In this document: one piece after another, positions 40,740-48,368 of the stretch
How positions within the stretch are numbered: position 1 is the stretch's first letter
Layout: the number at the start of each line of letters is the position of its first letter
Assembly (NCBI RefSeq): GCF_039544105.1
Contig: NZ_BAABLA010000115.1
Source: Haloechinothrix_A salitolerans
GTDB taxonomy: Bacteria > Actinomycetota > Actinomycetes > Mycobacteriales > Pseudonocardiaceae
Strand: one strand, 5' to 3'
Length of the DNA: 64,000 nt
Program-made: the position numbers and the translations under genes
The notes under the pieces: generated by a model
Told to the model about the DNA's origin: nothing
What the model saw: the letters and a program-made list of their open reading frames with translations, nothing else
Databases searched by the model: none

Positions 40740-40770
40740 TTGACCTTGACGTAGCGTCAACTTCTACCGT
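40740..40770 (+). promoter_or_regulatory. MerR-type promoter with 19-bp spacer and dyad
   Basis: TTGACC (40740-40745) and TACCGT (40765-40770) are separated by 19 bases. The spacer begins with the dyad TTGACG-TAG-CGTCAA (40746-40760). An over-long spacer with an internal dyad is the mark of promoters activated by MerR-family proteins. The gene it drives encodes one, so autoactivation is likely. Confidence 0.65.
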
Positions 40771-40805
40771 GGTTCTCACCGACGCCACGAGGGAAGGAGG
40801 ACGTC

Positions 40806-41567
40806 GTGGCTACCCAGGAGTGGTCGATCCAGGAAATCGCGCGCGTGGCGGGCACGACCAGTCGCACGTTGCGGCACTACGACGACGTGGGGCTGCTCGC
40901 GCCGAGCCGGGTCGGCAGCAATGGGTATCGCTACTACGACCAACACTGCCTTGTGCGGCTGCAACGCATCCTGCTGTTGCGGGAGCTTGGCCTCGGCCTG
41001 CCCGCGATCGCGGACGTGCTTGACGGCGAACGGGACAGTGCCGCCGCGCTGACGGTCCACTTGGAGTGGCTCCGTCAGGAGCGTGACCGCATCGAGCGGC
41101 AGATCGCGTCGGTGACCACGACTCTGCGCAAGCTGGAAGGAGGTGAACAGATCATGGCAACCGAAGCACTCGACGGGTTCGATCACACCCAGTACAAGGA
41201 CGAGGTGATCGAGCGCTGGGGCAAGGACGCCTGGGAGCGCGGTGACAACTGGTGGCGCTCGTTGTCCGATGAGGACAAACACGAGTTCCAGCGGCGGCAG
41301 CACGACATCGCCGCGGACTTCGCCGAGGCGCTTACCCAGGGCAAGTCGGCCGACAGCGACGAAGTCCAGGCGATCGCCCAGCGTCAGTACGACTGGATCA
41401 CGATCGGCTGGCAGGGCAGGCGCCCGACGGCGGACGAGTTCGTCGGCCTCGGTCAGATGTATGTCGATGACCCGAGGTTCAAGGCGAACTACGACCGCCA
41501 CGGCGAGGGCACGGCGGCGTTCGTCCGCGACGCCATGGTGACTTACGCCGATCGCGCCCTGCGCTAA
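40806..41567 (+). CDS. TipAL-like MerR-family regulator with TipAS domain
   Basis: The 253-residue regulator has an N-terminal MerR DNA-binding domain (SIQEIARVAGTTSRTLRHYD ending DVGLLAPSRV) and a coiled-coil dimerisation helix (about 80-115, HLEWLRQERDRIERQIASVT). The C-terminal antibiotic-recognition TipAS domain reads YKDEVIERWGKDAWERGDNW ending WRSLSDEDK. Streptomyces TipAL is activated by covalent or tight binding of thiopeptides. This protein may sense a related drug. It has a MerR-type promoter and a good site (GGAAGGAGGACGTC). A second in-frame start inside the gene yields TipAS alone (separate entry). Confidence 0.88.
   Translation: MATQEWSIQEIARVAGTTSRTLRHYDDVGLLAPSRVGSNGYRYYDQHCLVRLQRILLLRELGLGLPAIADVLDGERDSAAALTVHLEWLRQERDRIERQIASVTTTLRKLEGGEQIMATEALDGFDHTQYKDEVIERWGKDAWERGDNWWRSLSDEDKHEFQRRQHDIAADFAEALTQGKSADSDEVQAIAQRQYDWITIGWQGRRPTADEFVGLGQMYVDDPRFKANYDRHGEGTAAFVRDAMVTYADRALR
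41154..41567 (+). CDS. Internal-start product of the TipA-like gene (TipAS-like, 137 aa)
   Basis: Within the regulator gene, AAGGAGGTGA (41137-41146), a full match to the anti-Shine-Dalgarno sequence, lies 7 bases before an in-frame ATG at 41154. Translation from it would give MATEALDGFDHTQYKDEV onward, exactly the ligand-binding domain without the DNA-binding part. S. lividans tipA makes the short TipAS form in the same way, and TipAS sequesters drug. The coding linker between domains thus doubles as a ribosome binding site. Confidence 0.7.
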   Translation: MATEALDGFDHTQYKDEVIERWGKDAWERGDNWWRSLSDEDKHEFQRRQHDIAADFAEALTQGKSADSDEVQAIAQRQYDWITIGWQGRRPTADEFVGLGQMYVDDPRFKANYDRHGEGTAAFVRDAMVTYADRALR

Positions 41568-41735
41568 TCGTGTCGTCACGCGCGCCGGCTGGGGCCGCGG
41601 ACCCAGCCGGACCGCACCGAACGCGGGACACGGCGTCGAGAACACGGGACACGGCGCACGGTGGCGGTGCGACACGCGTAGTGGAATATGCCGGAATATC
41701 GGGCTGGCACTAGAAATGTCGATACGGTGCTAGTC

Positions 41736-42932
41736 ATGGACCCGGTACGGAACCCGTTCGCGCCAGGTGCGGGCCAGCGTCCGCCCGAGCTCGCGGGCAG
41801 GGAGAAGGAACTCAACGCCTTCGACGTCGTGCTGGAACGGGTCGCGCGTGGCAGGCCGGAACGCAGCCTCGTCCTCACCGGGCTGCGCGGCGTCGGCAAG
41901 ACAGTGCTGCTCGGCGAACTCCGGTCCATGGCGCTGCGGCGCGGCTGGGGAACGGGCAAGATCGAGGCGCGCCCGGACGCCGAGCTGCGCAAGCCGCTGT
42001 CCGCCGCGTTGCATCGGGCGATCCGCGATCTCGCCGTGCGGCATCGCGCGCCGGACCGTGTCGAAGACGTCCTCAGTGTGTTGAAGGCGTTCGCGTTGCG
42101 TGCCAATCACTCGGACACCAAGCTACGTGATCGTTGGCAGCCGGGTATCGATGTCCCCGCGGCGCAGGGCCGCGCTGACTCCGGCGACATCGAGATTGAT
42201 CTGGTCGAACTGTTCACCGATGTCGCCGAGTTGGCCGCGGACGTCGGTACCGGGGTCGCGCTCCTGATCGACGAGATGCAGGATCTTCGGCCGGACGACG
42301 TCTCCGCGCTGTGCGCGGCGTGCCACGAGCTGTCGCAATCCGGTGCGCCGCTGGTGGTCGTCGGGGCGGGGCTGCCGCACGTACCCGCCGTGCTATCGGC
42401 GTCCAAGTCGTACTCTGAGCGGCTGTTCCGGTATGCCCGCATCGATCGGCTGGACCGCGAGCACGCGGACGTCGCGGTGCTCGCACCAATCGAGCGGGAG
42501 GAGACCGGCATCGAGCCGGAGGCGCTGGACGCGCTGTTCGACGTATCGGGTGGCTACCCCTACTTCATCCAGGCGTACGGCAAGGCGGCGTGGGACGCCG
42601 CGCCCGCCGACCCGATCACCCACGAGGACGTCAAGGTCGCCGCACCCGAGGCGGAGGCCGAGCTGGCGGTCGGCTTCTTTGGCTCTCGCTACGAGCGTGC
42701 GACGCCCGCGGAGCGGGAATACCTGATCGCGATGGCCGAGCTGACCCACGGTCGCGACGAACCGGCGGGCAGCTCGGACGTCGCGGTGTATCTCGGTCGC
42801 AAACCGTCCTCGCTGTCACCCGCGCGCGACAGTCTGATGAAGAAGGGGCTCGTCTATTCCGCCGAGCGGGGCCAGATCGCCTTTACCGTGCCGCATTTCG
42901 GTCACTACCTGCTCGGCAAGCGGGAGGACTAA
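41736..42932 (+). CDS. AAA/STAND-like ATP-binding protein
   Basis: The 398-residue protein has Walker A VLTGLRGVGKTVLLGELRSM and Walker B VALLIDEMQDLRPDDVSAL. Sensor-like PLVVVGAGLPHVPAVLSASK and the lid region SGGYPYFIQAYGKAAWDAAP follow. A C-terminal winged-helix-like region ends KKGLVYSAERGQIAFTVPHF. This is the ORC/Cdc6-like archaeal-type ATPase fold found singly in actinobacteria. Partner and role are unknown. ATG 41736 was preferred because a TACGGT hexamer lies 8 bases upstream and the conserved region begins there. Confidence 0.75.
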   Translation: MDPVRNPFAPGAGQRPPELAGREKELNAFDVVLERVARGRPERSLVLTGLRGVGKTVLLGELRSMALRRGWGTGKIEARPDAELRKPLSAALHRAIRDLAVRHRAPDRVEDVLSVLKAFALRANHSDTKLRDRWQPGIDVPAAQGRADSGDIEIDLVELFTDVAELAADVGTGVALLIDEMQDLRPDDVSALCAACHELSQSGAPLVVVGAGLPHVPAVLSASKSYSERLFRYARIDRLDREHADVAVLAPIEREETGIEPEALDALFDVSGGYPYFIQAYGKAAWDAAPADPITHEDVKVAAPEAEAELAVGFFGSRYERATPAEREYLIAMAELTHGRDEPAGSSDVAVYLGRKPSSLSPARDSLMKKGLVYSAERGQIAFTVPHFGHYLLGKRED

Positions 42933-43048
42933 AACGAACCAAGCTAAATCGGACAAAGCGGGCTATGGTACCAGCTCGACATGGTGACCCAGAACACAAT
43001 TGGGTGAAGGTGTAACGCTGCCAAGGCCGCTGTCGATACTCCAGATGA

Positions 43049-43095
43049 CCCCGTGGTGCTGGCGGACCCCCGACCTGGCAGCATCACGGGGTTTT
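43049..43095 (+). terminator. Terminator-like hairpin with U-tract in the leader of the S33 peptidase gene
   Basis: CCCCGTGGTGCTG (43049-43061) pairs with the CAGCATCACGGGG part of 43077-43091 (one mismatch) and is followed by TTTT (43092-43095). It may simply end the ATPase transcript or act as an attenuator 117 bases before the peptidase gene. Confidence 0.55.
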
Positions 43096-43146
43096 CCAAT
43101 GCGTGCCCCAGGTGTCATCGCGCACCCCGAGGATTCGCGATCTTGG

Positions 43147-43185
43147 CGGGCGGTACACAATTCAGTACCGAGTGTCACCGCCCGC
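43147..43185 (+). promoter_or_regulatory. Second stem-loop just upstream of the S33 peptidase start
   Basis: GCGGGCGGT-ACAC (43147-43159) pairs with GTGT-C-ACCGCCCGC (43172-43185), 13 pairs with one bulge, ending 26 bases before the ATG at 43212. The ribosome binding site (AGGA, 43203-43206) follows it directly, so the hairpin could affect initiation or mRNA stability. Confidence 0.5.
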
Positions 43186-43211
43186 GTCCCTTCGATGAAT
43201 CCAGGAACCTC

Positions 43212-44903
43212 ATGACACGACTGAGGCACGCCGTGGTGCTTCCCGCGGCCGTAGTCGGATTGCTGGCTGGCGCCGTCCCCGCCGTTTCCGCTCCATCAGC
43301 GCCGACCGAGCCGCGCGCCGCCTACACCCAGCAGCGCATCGACTGGGGTCCGTGCGAGGGGCTCCCCGAATCCGCACCCGCTGTCGCGAAGAAGCTGCGC
43401 TGCGGTGAGTTCAGTGCGCCGATGGACTGGGACGACCCCGCCGACGGCGACGACGTGACGATCGCGGTCAGCAAGCTGCCCGCCACGGGTACCGCTCGCG
43501 GCGCGATTCTCACCAATCCGGGCGGTCCCGGCGGCCCAGGAAGGTTGTTTCCAGTGCGGTTTCGCGAGCAGCAACGGATGCGCGCGAACTACGACATCAT
43601 CGGCTTCGACCCACGCGGCACCGGCGAAAGCAGCAACATCACTTGTGGCGGCGCGACGAGCAACGTCGACCCGCTCGATCCGAGGGACCGCAGCCAAGAG
43701 AACCTCGACCTGATCCTGGACACGACGGAGGCCGCGGCGGACGCGTGTCAGCGGAAGTCCGGCGAGCTCGGGCGGTTCATCAACACTTACCAGACCGTGC
43801 GTGACATCGATCTGCTGCGCACGCTGCTCGACCGGAAGAAGATCAGCTGGATCGGCTACTCGGCGGGTACGTGGCTCGGTGCGCAGTACGCGACGGCATT
43901 CCCCGGTCGGGTGGAGAAGATGGTGTTCGATTCCAACATCGACTTCACCGCGAACTGGCAGAAGGCCTTCGACTGGCAACCGCTCGGCTTCGAGCGCCGG
44001 TGGCGGGCTGACTTCCTGCCCTGGCTGGCGCGGCACCACGACATCTACGGTTACGGCCGCACGGCGCAGGCCGCTCGCGTCCGCTACGAGAAGGTCCGGA
44101 ACGCGCTGGAAGCCGACCCAGTCAAGCTGGACGGCAAGACCATCGGACCGAACGAGTTCGACATCCAGATCTCGGGCGCGATGTACAACAAGCTCGCCTT
44201 TCCCGGCTTGGGTGAGTACCTGCGTGCGGTGCGTGACTTGGCGATGGACCGAGCGCACGGGCAGCGCCGCGTGGCGGCTCTCGACACGTTGCGGCGTTTG
44301 CGGCTGCGGGACGACAACGGCGGTCCGCTACCGCTCGCGGTCGGCATTGACGGCAGCACGGGTGCGCCCCGTGCGCAGGTGAGCGGGTTCGGCGGTGAGT
44401 CGGCGAACCCGCCAGGCGGCGAATACGACGACGCCTTTGATGCCAGCTTCTGGACCATTCCCTGCAACGAGACCGAGTGGCGTGGTGACCGGCGCAGCGT
44501 CGTCGCGCAGTCGGACTACCTCGGCAAACGTTACCCCCTGCTTGGGTGGGGATGGCTGGTTCAGCCGTGCGTCTTCTGGGACAACGACCCGATCGACTTG
44601 CCGACACCAACAGGCGAAGGCGTGCCGCCGGTGCTGATGGTGCAGTCGACGCACGACCCAGCGACGCCGCTGGAAGGGGCGCGGCGGGCGCACGCGAACT
44701 TCGCCGGGTCGCGGATGATCACCGTGACCAACGAAGGCGACCACGGCATCTACGCCGGGGGTAACGGCTGTGTGGACAACCTGGTGAACGCCTACCTTGT
44801 GGATAACCAGGTGCCACCGGACACCCTGTGCCCTGGAACGCCGCTACCCGAGCCAGAGACAACGCCCGCGCGGCAGCCGGAGCGAGGCGTCTCCTTCCGG
44901 TGA
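43212..44903 (+). CDS. Secreted alpha/beta-hydrolase, S33 tripeptidyl aminopeptidase type
   Basis: The 563-residue enzyme starts with a signal peptide (MTRLRHAVVLPAAVVGLLAG, then AVPAVSAPSA). Its catalytic triad is visible: Ser217 in ISWIGYSAGTWLGAQYA, Asp in MVQSTHDPATPLEGARR and His in VTNEGDHGIYAGGNGCV. The oxyanion-hole motif is LTNPGGPGGPGRLF. Paired cysteines (CGGATSN, DACQRK, IPCNETEW, VQPCVFW, NGCVDN, DTLCPG) suggest extracytoplasmic disulfides. This is the Streptomyces SlpD/SlpE and tripeptidyl aminopeptidase type, which removes N-terminal tripeptides from secreted proteins or peptides. Confidence 0.88.
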   Translation: MTRLRHAVVLPAAVVGLLAGAVPAVSAPSAPTEPRAAYTQQRIDWGPCEGLPESAPAVAKKLRCGEFSAPMDWDDPADGDDVTIAVSKLPATGTARGAILTNPGGPGGPGRLFPVRFREQQRMRANYDIIGFDPRGTGESSNITCGGATSNVDPLDPRDRSQENLDLILDTTEAAADACQRKSGELGRFINTYQTVRDIDLLRTLLDRKKISWIGYSAGTWLGAQYATAFPGRVEKMVFDSNIDFTANWQKAFDWQPLGFERRWRADFLPWLARHHDIYGYGRTAQAARVRYEKVRNALEADPVKLDGKTIGPNEFDIQISGAMYNKLAFPGLGEYLRAVRDLAMDRAHGQRRVAALDTLRRLRLRDDNGGPLPLAVGIDGSTGAPRAQVSGFGGESANPPGGEYDDAFDASFWTIPCNETEWRGDRRSVVAQSDYLGKRYPLLGWGWLVQPCVFWDNDPIDLPTPTGEGVPPVLMVQSTHDPATPLEGARRAHANFAGSRMITVTNEGDHGIYAGGNGCVDNLVNAYLVDNQVPPDTLCPGTPLPEPETTPARQPERGVSFR

Positions 44904-44993
44904 CGGCCCGGTGACAGCGTGGTTGGCGGGACGGGCGCGGTCATAGCTCGGCCATGCCCCGATGATCGCGACTCGTCCACCTAACGGAGCAGT

Positions 44994-45089
44994 AGGTCCA
45001 CAGGTTGTTCACAGAGTTATCCACAACCTGGGGGCAACTATGCCCCACGCCCGAGCGGGCCACGCCGACGGTCGGTGAACACGTCCACA
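44994..45089 (+). promoter_or_regulatory. Cluster of DnaA-box-like sites
   Basis: A perfect box TTATCCACA (45017-45025) and TTGTTCACA (45005-45013) lie beside AGGTCCACA (44994-45002) and, further right, ACGTCCACA (45081-45089). All face the same way, and the first three starts are 11 and 12 bases apart, one helical turn. CAGGTTGT (45001-45008) and ACAACCTG (45023-45030) also form an inverted repeat around them, followed by a short hairpin GGGGCA-ACTA-TGCCCC. No dnaA or dnaN gene is near. The region may titrate DnaA or regulate pckG or its neighbour. Confidence 0.5.
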
Positions 45090-45097
45090 ACGCGAAT

Positions 45098-45148
45098 GGG
45101 CCCGACACGCACCCCGGTATGTCAACCACACGGGGAGGTGCCGGGCCC
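45098..45148 (-). terminator. Terminator after pckG
   Basis: GGGCCCG (45098-45104) pairs with CGGGCCC (45142-45148), extended inward by CAC/GTG and CCCCG/CGGGG. It starts 17 bases past the pckG stop, reading leftward. Confidence 0.6.
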
Positions 45149-45165
45149 GTACGACTCAGCCGACG

Positions 45166-46992
45166 TCAGCCGAGGCGCTGCTTCAGTGCTTCCAGCTCGT
45201 CCCGCAGCGACGTCGGGAGCTTTTCGCCGATCTTGTCGAACCACTCCTCGATCAGCGGGATCTCCTGCCGCCACTCCTCCGGGTCGACCTTCAGCGCCAG
45301 CTCGATGTCCTCGAGCGGGGTGTCCTCGATGCCGTTCAGGTCGAGCTGGTCGGCGGTGGGCACCCAGCCGATCGGGGTCTCGGACGCGGCGGCCTTGCCC
45401 TCGATCCGCTCGATGATCCACTTCAGGACGCGCGAGTTCTCGCCGAAGCCTGGCCACAGGATGCGGCGGTCGTCGCCACGGCGGAACCAGTTCACGTAGA
45501 AGATCTTCGGCAGCTTGTTCGCGTCGGCGCGCTTGCCGGTGTCGATCCAGTGCTGGAAGTAATCACCGGCGTTGTAGCCGATGAACGGCAGCATCGCCAT
45601 CGGGTCGCGGCGCACCTCGCCGACCTTTCCCGCGGCTGCGGCGGTCTTCTCCGAGGACAGCGTGGCGCCCATGAAGGTGCCGTGCTGCCAGTCGCGCGAC
45701 TCGGTGACCAGCGGGATCGTGTTCGCGCGGCGGCCACCGAACAGGATCGCCGAGATCGGCACGCCGTTCGGGTCGTCCCACTCAGGCGCGAGGATGGGGC
45801 ACTGCGACATCGGCGTGCAGTACCTGGAGTTCGGGTGCGCGGCCTTCTCGTCGGAGTCCGGCGTCCAGTCCTGCTTCTTCCACGACGTCGCGTGCTCGGG
45901 CGTGTTCTCCATCTCCTCCCACCAGACGTCGCCGTCGTCGGTGAGCGCGACGTTGGTGAAGACCGAGTTGCCCTTGTTGATGGTCTCCATCGCGTGCGGG
46001 TTGGTCTTGTAGTTGGTACCAGGCGCGACGCCGAAGAAACCGGCCTCGGGGTTGACGGCGTACAGCCTGCCGTCCTCGCCGAAGCGCATCCACGCGATGT
46101 CGTCGCCAAGGGTCTCGACCCGCCAGCCAGGAATGGTGGGTCGCAGCATCGCCAGGTTGGTCTTACCGCAGGCGCTCGGGAACGCGGCGGCGATGTAGTA
46201 GACCTTGTTCTCCGGCGAGATCAGCTTGAGGATCAGCATGTGCTCGGCCAGCCAGCCCTCGTCGCGGCCGATTACCGACGCGATGCGCAGCGAGTAGCAC
46301 TTCTTGCCGAGCAACGCGTTGCCGCCGTAGCCGGAGCCGTAGCTCCAGATCGTGCGCTCCTCGGGGAAGTGGGTGATGTACTTCGTGTCATTGCACGGCC
46401 ACGGGACGTCCTCCTGGCCGGGCTCGAGCGGCGCGCCGAGCGAGTGCAGCGCGGGCACGAACTCGCGCTCGGTGCCGTCTTCCTTGACGAACTTGTCCAG
46501 CGCCTTCTTGCCCATGCGGGTCATCACGCGCATCGAGGCGACGACGTACTCGGAGTCGGTGATCTCGACACCGAGCTTCGGGTTCTCGTCGCCGAGCGGC
46601 CCCATGCAGAACGGGATGACGTACATGGTGCGACCCCGCATCGAGCCCCGGTAGAGCTCGGTCATGATCGCCTTCATCTCGTCGGGGTGCATCCAGTTGT
46701 TGGTCGGCCCGGCGTCTTCTTCCCGTGCCGAGCAGATGAACGTGCGCTCCTCGACCCGCGCGACGTCGCTCGGGTCGGATGCCGCCCAGTACGAGTTCGG
46801 CTTCGACTTCAGCGGCACGAAGGTGCCCTGGTCAACGAGCTTCTGGTTGATCCGCTCCGATTCGGCGTCCGAGCCGTCGATCCATTCCACACGGTCCGGG
46901 GTCGTCAGCTCGGCGACCTCACGCACCCACTCGAGCACGCGGCTATGCGTCGTAGGTGCGTTGTCCAGTCCGGGGATGGCTACAGCAGTCAT
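45166..46992 (-). CDS. pckG: GTP-dependent phosphoenolpyruvate carboxykinase
   Basis: The 608-residue enzyme is the GTP type (about 600 residues), not the shorter ATP type. The P-loop is IAAAFPSACGKTNLAMLRPT. Other conserved blocks are IWSYGSGYGGNALLGKKCYS, RVETLGDDIAWMRFGEDGRL, the metal/PEP region FGVAPGTNYKTNPHAMETIN and YFQHWIDTGKRADANKLPKI. It converts oxaloacetate and GTP to PEP and CO2, feeding gluconeogenesis when fatty acids or amino acids are the carbon source. That fits the nearby beta-oxidation and branched-chain genes. The ATG has a GGAG site. It is monocistronic, with a terminator downstream. Confidence 0.95.
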   Translation of the reverse strand: MTAVAIPGLDNAPTTHSRVLEWVREVAELTTPDRVEWIDGSDAESERINQKLVDQGTFVPLKSKPNSYWAASDPSDVARVEERTFICSAREEDAGPTNNWMHPDEMKAIMTELYRGSMRGRTMYVIPFCMGPLGDENPKLGVEITDSEYVVASMRVMTRMGKKALDKFVKEDGTEREFVPALHSLGAPLEPGQEDVPWPCNDTKYITHFPEERTIWSYGSGYGGNALLGKKCYSLRIASVIGRDEGWLAEHMLILKLISPENKVYYIAAAFPSACGKTNLAMLRPTIPGWRVETLGDDIAWMRFGEDGRLYAVNPEAGFFGVAPGTNYKTNPHAMETINKGNSVFTNVALTDDGDVWWEEMENTPEHATSWKKQDWTPDSDEKAAHPNSRYCTPMSQCPILAPEWDDPNGVPISAILFGGRRANTIPLVTESRDWQHGTFMGATLSSEKTAAAAGKVGEVRRDPMAMLPFIGYNAGDYFQHWIDTGKRADANKLPKIFYVNWFRRGDDRRILWPGFGENSRVLKWIIERIEGKAAASETPIGWVPTADQLDLNGIEDTPLEDIELALKVDPEEWRQEIPLIEEWFDKIGEKLPTSLRDELEALKQRLG

Positions 46993-47385
46993 CTCGTAAA
47001 TCTCCTGACTCCGACACGGTTAGCCCACGCGGAGACCACGCGGGGCTGAGTGATCGGCGTGCGGGCTTCGTTGCCGGCGACCGAATGGCTTCGCGCACCG
47101 GGAAGCGGACAAGTGCTTGGCGTCGCTTCGTCGGCGTGCTCGTTTTGGGGGTCCCTTGAGAGTAGCCGGGTGAAAGCCAGGTAACCGAGCCATGTCCTGT
47201 CGGTTCTCTCACAAGAACGATAAGGGAATCGATTCAGTTTTCCCTTGGCGATCACGTTTGGAGTAGTCGACGGACGGGTTCCCGAGCCGATGGCGACATC
47301 GCGGCCTACCGGCGGCGGTGGTCCAGCGTGCGATATGTCCGTTAGGTCAGGCCAGAAAAATCTTCGGCATGGGCAGCCGGATACC
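46993..47385. other. 393-base intergenic region upstream of pckG
   Basis: No convincing gene is seen. The region should hold the leftward pckG promoter. It contains a palindrome GAATCGATTC (47227-47236) within a weak stem AAGGGAA / TTCCCTT (47222-47246), which may be a regulator site or the 5' end of the leader. The left end of the acidic repeat-protein gene follows at 47386 on the minus strand. Confidence 0.4.
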
Positions 47386-48156
47386 TCAGTTTGGGCTCAA
47401 CCACTGCCCCGTGTACGGATCGATTTTGGCGACACCCTCGATATTCGTTGTGATTCCGCTCACGCTTTCTTGTGCCGCGTCGCCAATGGCCTCGCCGATT
47501 CCGCTTCCGGTGTCCTCGCCAGGCTCGCCGCCGTTGCCGCCGCTGGTCTGGGTGGCGCCGGTATCGACAGGCTCCCATCGGCCGTCGCCAGTGTGCTTCA
47601 GCGCGACGGTCGTGCCGTCGCTTTCCACCACGAGTGCGTAGTCGGCCTCGCCATCGCTGTCGACGTCGGTGAAGTAGAACGTGTTGCCCTCGTCGTCCTT
47701 GGTGACGGCGGTGTCGTTCACTCCGTCCTCGTTGGTGTCGATCGTCGCGGGCCCCACTTCGACCTCGCCCCGCGGCATGTCGGCCGTCATCGACTTTCCG
47801 GTACCGGAGGTGTCCTCGCTCGTGTGGGTGTCCGTCGGTCCCGCGGTCGCCGTGGCCTGGTCGGGTGCCGATGGGTCGATGGCGACCCACTCACCGGCCT
47901 GCTCGTCGAACCGTGCCTCGGCGATGGTGTTGCCCCGTTCGTCCGCCTCGACGTAGATGTCCGCGTCGCCATCGCCATCCTCGTCGATGTAGGCGCTCCG
48001 GGTGTTATCAGCGTTATCGACGATCGCGGTGTCGACATGTCCATCGGAGTCGAGATCGGCGTTCTTCTCGACCTCGTAGTCCTGCCCGTCGACCGTGACG
48101 GTCACGTCCTCGCTCGTAACCGTCTCGTCGCTACCGCCGGACTCATCCACGTACAT
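47386..48156 (-). CDS. Acidic protein with four DxDxDG calcium-binding-type repeats (DUF6802-like)
   Basis: From ATG 48156 the 256-residue protein is strongly acidic. It carries repeated EF-hand-loop-like motifs followed by a beta-strand: NADLDSDGHVDTAIVD, YIDEDGDGDADIYVEAD, TIDTNEDGVNDTAVTKD and FTDVDSDGEADYALVVE. Such DxDxDG loops bind Ca2+ in FG-GAP and dockerin-like repeats. No signal peptide is visible, though Gly/Thr-rich linkers (GNGGEPGEDTGSGIGEAIGD) precede the C-terminus. The family resembles actinobacterial DUF6802. Function is unknown; a calcium-dependent adhesive or structural role is a guess. An upstream extension to 48273 lacks the repeats and was not used. Confidence 0.65.
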   Translation of the reverse strand: MYVDESGGSDETVTSEDVTVTVDGQDYEVEKNADLDSDGHVDTAIVDNADNTRSAYIDEDGDGDADIYVEADERGNTIAEARFDEQAGEWVAIDPSAPDQATATAGPTDTHTSEDTSGTGKSMTADMPRGEVEVGPATIDTNEDGVNDTAVTKDDEGNTFYFTDVDSDGEADYALVVESDGTTVALKHTGDGRWEPVDTGATQTSGGNGGEPGEDTGSGIGEAIGDAAQESVSGITTNIEGVAKIDPYTGQWLSPN

Positions 48157-48368
48157 CGCTTTGACTGTCCCCTCGTGTCCATCGCCCGACCGGGCTGACC
48201 GCGCCAGACTTGTCGTGTGCTCGTCGAAACGTCGTGGCTGAGACTTACCGTAGGCCCGGCGGGTTCCCGGCACAACGAACCGACACGCCCCCGAGCGATC
48301 CGCGGCCGTGATGCCGCTCGATGAGCACGACGAACCGGACGTACCGGACGCTCGATAGGCCGGGCGGG

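Noticed and set aside
43000..43215. 71-codon frame (TTG start) spanning the S33 leader and overlapping the ATG of the peptidase
   Set aside because: The stop-start overlap looks attractive, but there is no ribosome binding site, the codon pattern is poor and both leader hairpins would lie inside it.
45550..47049. 499-codon frame antisense to pckG
   Set aside because: Composition is Arg/Val/Asp-rich without motifs; pckG occupies the region.
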